Part shown: positions 6,024-8,001 of the stretch, piece by piece
Position numbering within the stretch: position 1 is the stretch's first letter
Layout: each line of letters starts with the position of its first letter
From: Verrucomicrobiales bacterium
Lineage (GTDB): Bacteria > Verrucomicrobiota > Verrucomicrobiia > Verrucomicrobiales > DEV007
Direction of reading: 5' to 3'
Assembly: GCA_013003335.1 (NCBI GenBank)
Contig: JABDJT010000260.1
Span: 1-8,001 of the forward strand
DNA length: 8,001 nucleotides
Made by a program: the position numbers and the translations under genes
Notes under the pieces: model-generated
Told to the model about the DNA's origin: nothing
Databases searched by the model: none
The model's input: the letters and a program-made list of their open reading frames with translations, nothing else

Positions 6024-6063
6024 TCCGGGGCCCGGCAGCCACGAAACAGGGGGCCCTTGATCG
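6021..6063 (+). promoter_or_regulatory. Hairpin joining the barrel stop codon and the lipoprotein start codon
   Basis: GATC (6022-6025) pairs with GATC (6059-6062), and GGGCCC (6028-6033) pairs with GGGCCC (6051-6056). A C-U mismatch and a G-U pair lie between them, and a U-G pair at 6021/6063 extends the base. The loop is 17 bases. One arm holds the upstream TGA stop (6021-6023); the other holds most of the G-rich ribosome-binding stretch and the TTG start (6057-6059). A ribosome finishing the barrel gene would open the stem, so this looks suited to translational coupling. It could also be chance in a GC-rich junction. Confidence 0.45.
6048..6053 (+). promoter_or_regulatory. Ribosome-binding site (AGGGGG) deciding the TTG start of the lipoprotein
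   Basis: AGGGGG ends 3 bases before TTG at 6057 (5 bases if only AGGG pairs). It is the only recognisable Shine-Dalgarno-like element before any start in the window. It supports the TTG, which is also the only start that keeps the lipoprotein signal peptide. The last three Gs pair in the hairpin at 6021-6063. Confidence 0.45.
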
Positions 6064-6776
6064 ATCTCTTATCAGTTCTACGAAAGATAATTCCGGCGAT
6101 CTGGGTCGCCGGATCGGTGGTTTCCTGTGTTTCTCCCAACGGTGAAGCGGTAAAATACCCGCTCATGAAGGCGGATCGGATCTCCGCCAGCCCGCAGATC
6201 CAGACCGGAATCGTGGTCGACGAGTTCGATGTCAATCTCTCCCGGGAAATCGACCGGGCAGCCAGTGAAGCCGGGATGTGGAGGATCGCTGGTCCAACCT
6301 CTTCTCAATCTCTCGGCAGAGATGTTTCATCAATCACCGCAGATCACATGAAACACAGTGGCGTATTCCGGAAAGTCACAGCAGACCGGTCGGCCGACGC
6401 GGACGAGTATCCGCTGATCCTCCGGGGAACGATATCCGCCTTTCAAGCAGGCGGTGTCGTACAACTCGATGCGGAGAAAAAGTTTGCAGCCGGCACGATC
6501 GGAGGAACTCCGGGATCCGCCATCGCCGGGATCGCCACCCGGAACGTAAAAACTCCGGTTCGGTCGATCGTGGAACTGCGTGAAGTTTCCCTGACGGACC
6601 GTCGGACCGGGAAAACGCTCTGGCACGCTCCTTCCATCTCGATGAGCACCGATCTCGACGGGGCCCATTACCTGCAGGCCGACCGCGATATCCTGCAACG
6701 ACGCCTCGCGTGGGAATTGAAACGGGTCAATACGGAACTGATTCGCCAGTTGGCTGATTCTTTGGGAGACGAATAA
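6057..6776 (+). CDS. Putative outer-membrane lipoprotein, CsgG/LptE/GNA1162-like pattern, TTG start
   Basis: A 239-residue lipoprotein. The signal peptide (LLSVLRKIIPAIWVAGSVVS) ends in lipobox V-V-S-C with the lipidated Cys at residue 24. Residue 25 is Val, not Asp, so by the enterobacterial rule it would go to the outer membrane. The mature part has an early helix (61-72, LSREIDRAASEAG), a segment SITADHMKHSGVFRKV (92-107), a strand EYPLILRGTISAFQAG (117-132), a Gly/Ala-rich stretch (144-162), a strand VELREVSLTDRRTGKTLWHA (172-191) and a long C-terminal helix (207-235). The order 'helix, G-x-F-x-x-V, then L-x-G-x-I-x-x-F, then L-x-D-x-x-T-G-K-x-L-W' is common in envelope lipoproteins such as the LptE, GNA1162 and CsgG types, but I cannot place it in one family. 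Starting at the next ATG would remove the signal peptide, so TTG is chosen. It lies 33 bases after the barrel gene and probably works with it, for example as an assembly or plug partner. The sulfatase gene converges on it 28 bases later. Confidence 0.8.
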   Translation: MIDLLSVLRKIIPAIWVAGSVVSCVSPNGEAVKYPLMKADRISASPQIQTGIVVDEFDVNLSREIDRAASEAGMWRIAGPTSSQSLGRDVSSITADHMKHSGVFRKVTADRSADADEYPLILRGTISAFQAGGVVQLDAEKKFAAGTIGGTPGSAIAGIATRNVKTPVRSIVELREVSLTDRRTGKTLWHAPSISMSTDLDGAHYLQADRDILQRRLAWELKRVNTELIRQLADSLGDE

Positions 6777-6804
6777 TTTTCCGTCCCGCTGCCACCGAAT
6801 CCGG

Positions 6805-8001
6805 TTATTTCCGCCGCAGCATCATCAGCCGGAATTCCATGGCCTCTTTCCCGATGATATCCGGCGCGGACAGGGTCAGGGTCCCGGTGCCTTTCTCAAG
6901 GCGAATAACACCGAGCGTCATCGGTTTGAAATCCTTCACGTAGCTTTCCGCCCTCGGGAAGCGGTCGTTCTCCATCCCTTTCTCAGGCTGTTGATTCGCT
7001 TGTTCGACCTTTGCGGAAATCGATTCATCGCCATAGGCGAGCTGGATGGTGGCCCCGACGTCTTTCTTGTTCACGCAGTAGTAAATCTCAACCTCGTAGT
7101 CGCCGGTCTGCCCGACTTCGACCTCCCAGGTGATCTTGTCGTCCTCGCCGGTCCAGTTTTTGAAATAGGAGCAGTTCGGAAACTTGTTTGAACGTTGAAT
7201 GTTGCCGTGGGCCGTGCCGTCGCGGGCGGGAACCTGCGTCAGCGGCGTGTCCGGATGCCCAATCACGAAAGGACGCTGGTCTTCCTCCGGCAGTTCCGCG
7301 GCGATTTCGGAATTGAACCGGGCGACTTCGTCCTTCAGTTTTTTCAGAATTTCCGGCCGATTCCTGATCGGTTTTCGCTGCCCGGGATCAGCGTCGAGAT
7401 CATACAGCCGACCCTGGAAATCGAGTCGGTAGTTCCCGAACTTCACGCCGGTTTTTCCCCGCCAGTGGGAGAAAATTGTCCGCTGCGGCCAGCGTCTCAC
7501 CTGCTCCCCGAGAAGAAGAGGTGCGAGGCTCATGCCATCAAGCGGCTTCGCGGTTTTCGCTTCAATTCCCGCGAGCCCGGTCAATGTCGGCAGCAGATCA
7601 ATTGCGGCACTGCTGTGTTTTACGACCGTTCCCGGCTTGATTTTCGCGGGCCATTTCACCAGCAGCGGGGAACGCACCCCGCCTTCATCGGTCGAGCCCT
7701 TTTTCCCTTTCATATCGCCGTTCCAGCGCACGCCATTGGGGCCGTTGTCGCAGAAGTAGAGAACGATGGTGTCTTCGGCGAGATCGAGCTGGTCGAGTTT
7801 TTTGAGCACGCGGCCGACATTCCAGTCGATGTTTTCGCACATGGCGAGCGCGCAGCGCAGGTGCAGGTCGTCCTCTTTTTCGGCATCGCGATTGTGCATC
7901 TTCAGCTCGCGATCCTTGTACTTGTCCCACCAGCGGTCGGGCACCTGCATGGGTGAGTGCGGGGTGTTGTAGGGCAGGTAGATGAAGAACGGCTGGTCGC
8001 G
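6805..8001 (-). CDS. Secreted-type sulfatase, C-terminal part (partial, start lies beyond the window)
   Basis: The last 398 residues of a type I (formylglycine) sulfatase, which hydrolyses sulfate esters, probably on a polysaccharide. The frame is open to the edge, and the residues before the internal Met at 7950 (DQPFFIYLPYNTPHSP) are plainly sulfatase, so that Met is not the start. Visible active-site residues, counted from the edge, are H15 in NTPHSP, D85-N86 in CDNGPN (metal ligands) and K101 in GKKGSTDEGGVRSP. They correspond to H229, D281, N282 and K302 of human arylsulfatase A. The CxPSR/CxASR maturation motif lies outside. LYDLDADPGQRKPI marks the usual end of the family core. Beyond it, from about residue 277, an extra domain of about 120 residues (ITWEVEVGQTGDYEVEIYYC, then GTGTLTLSAPDI) looks like a beta-sandwich, perhaps carbohydrate-binding. 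Extra C-terminal domains are common in sulfatases of Planctomycetes and Verrucomicrobia. Convergent with the lipoprotein gene. Confidence 0.92.
   Translation of the reverse strand, partial: RDQPFFIYLPYNTPHSPMQVPDRWWDKYKDRELKMHNRDAEKEDDLHLRCALAMCENIDWNVGRVLKKLDQLDLAEDTIVLYFCDNGPNGVRWNGDMKGKKGSTDEGGVRSPLLVKWPAKIKPGTVVKHSSAAIDLLPTLTGLAGIEAKTAKPLDGMSLAPLLLGEQVRRWPQRTIFSHWRGKTGVKFGNYRLDFQGRLYDLDADPGQRKPIRNRPEILKKLKDEVARFNSEIAAELPEEDQRPFVIGHPDTPLTQVPARDGTAHGNIQRSNKFPNCSYFKNWTGEDDKITWEVEVGQTGDYEVEIYYCVNKKDVGATIQLAYGDESISAKVEQANQQPEKGMENDRFPRAESYVKDFKPMTLGVIRLEKGTGTLTLSAPDIIGKEAMEFRLMMLRRK

Noticed and set aside
6777..6804. Possible bidirectional terminator between the convergent lipoprotein and sulfatase genes
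   Set aside because: The 28-base gap contains no inverted repeat that I can find; AATTTT after the lipoprotein stop alone is not enough.
7195..7956. A 253-codon plus-strand frame opposite the sulfatase
   Set aside because: The minus strand carries conserved sulfatase motifs throughout; the plus frame has no recognisable features.

Overview
The window looks like chromosomal DNA from a moderately GC-rich Gram-negative bacterium, most likely of the Verrucomicrobiota / PVC group. The reasons are the mix of a secreted SMP-30/gluconolactonase-like enzyme, a long sulfatase with an extra C-terminal domain, a NagB of the long-leader type, a VWA-like protein anchored by one membrane helix, an autotransporter-type barrel, and starts that mostly lack Shine-Dalgarno sequences. 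This placement is inferred from gene content, not from a marker gene. I saw no tRNA, rRNA, CRISPR array or insertion sequence, and no gene-free stretch longer than about 225 bases.

Layout. (1) 1-238, minus: the start of a glucosamine-6-phosphate deaminase gene (nagB), cut by the window edge. (2) 239-358: divergent control region with a 14-bp inverted repeat. (3) 359-1339, plus: exported SMP-30/gluconolactonase-family protein. (4) 1400-1639, plus: small secreted protein of unknown role. It overlaps tail to tail by 4 bases with (5) 1636-2217, minus: an orphan membrane protein with about four helices and a TTG start. (6) 2218-2442: divergent region with a terminator-like GAAA-loop hairpin and a short palindrome. 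(7) 2443-4533, plus: a 696-residue protein made of a cytoplasmic head, a Pro/Glu/Lys-rich linker, one transmembrane helix and an extracytoplasmic VWA-like domain that has lost its metal-site motif. (8) 4534-4703: a hairpin, then a perfect TGTGA-N6-TCACA palindrome. (9) 4704-6023, plus: a compact autotransporter-type outer-membrane barrel with almost no passenger. (10) 6057-6776, plus: an outer-membrane-type lipoprotein starting at TTG. A strong hairpin spans the junction of genes 9 and 10. (11) 6805-8001, minus: the C-terminal two thirds or so of a secreted sulfatase, cut by the window edge.

How the genes may fit together. NagB (amino-sugar catabolism), the exported gluconolactonase-like protein and the sulfatase suit an organism that breaks down sulfated or amino-sugar-containing polysaccharides, but they are not one operon here. 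The barrel and the lipoprotein are 33 bases apart on the same strand and probably form a two-gene envelope unit, perhaps under a CRP/FNR-type regulator. The VWA-like protein lies just upstream of that pair and, like TonB-type proteins, could reach across the periplasm. A functional link between it and the pair is only a guess from proximity.
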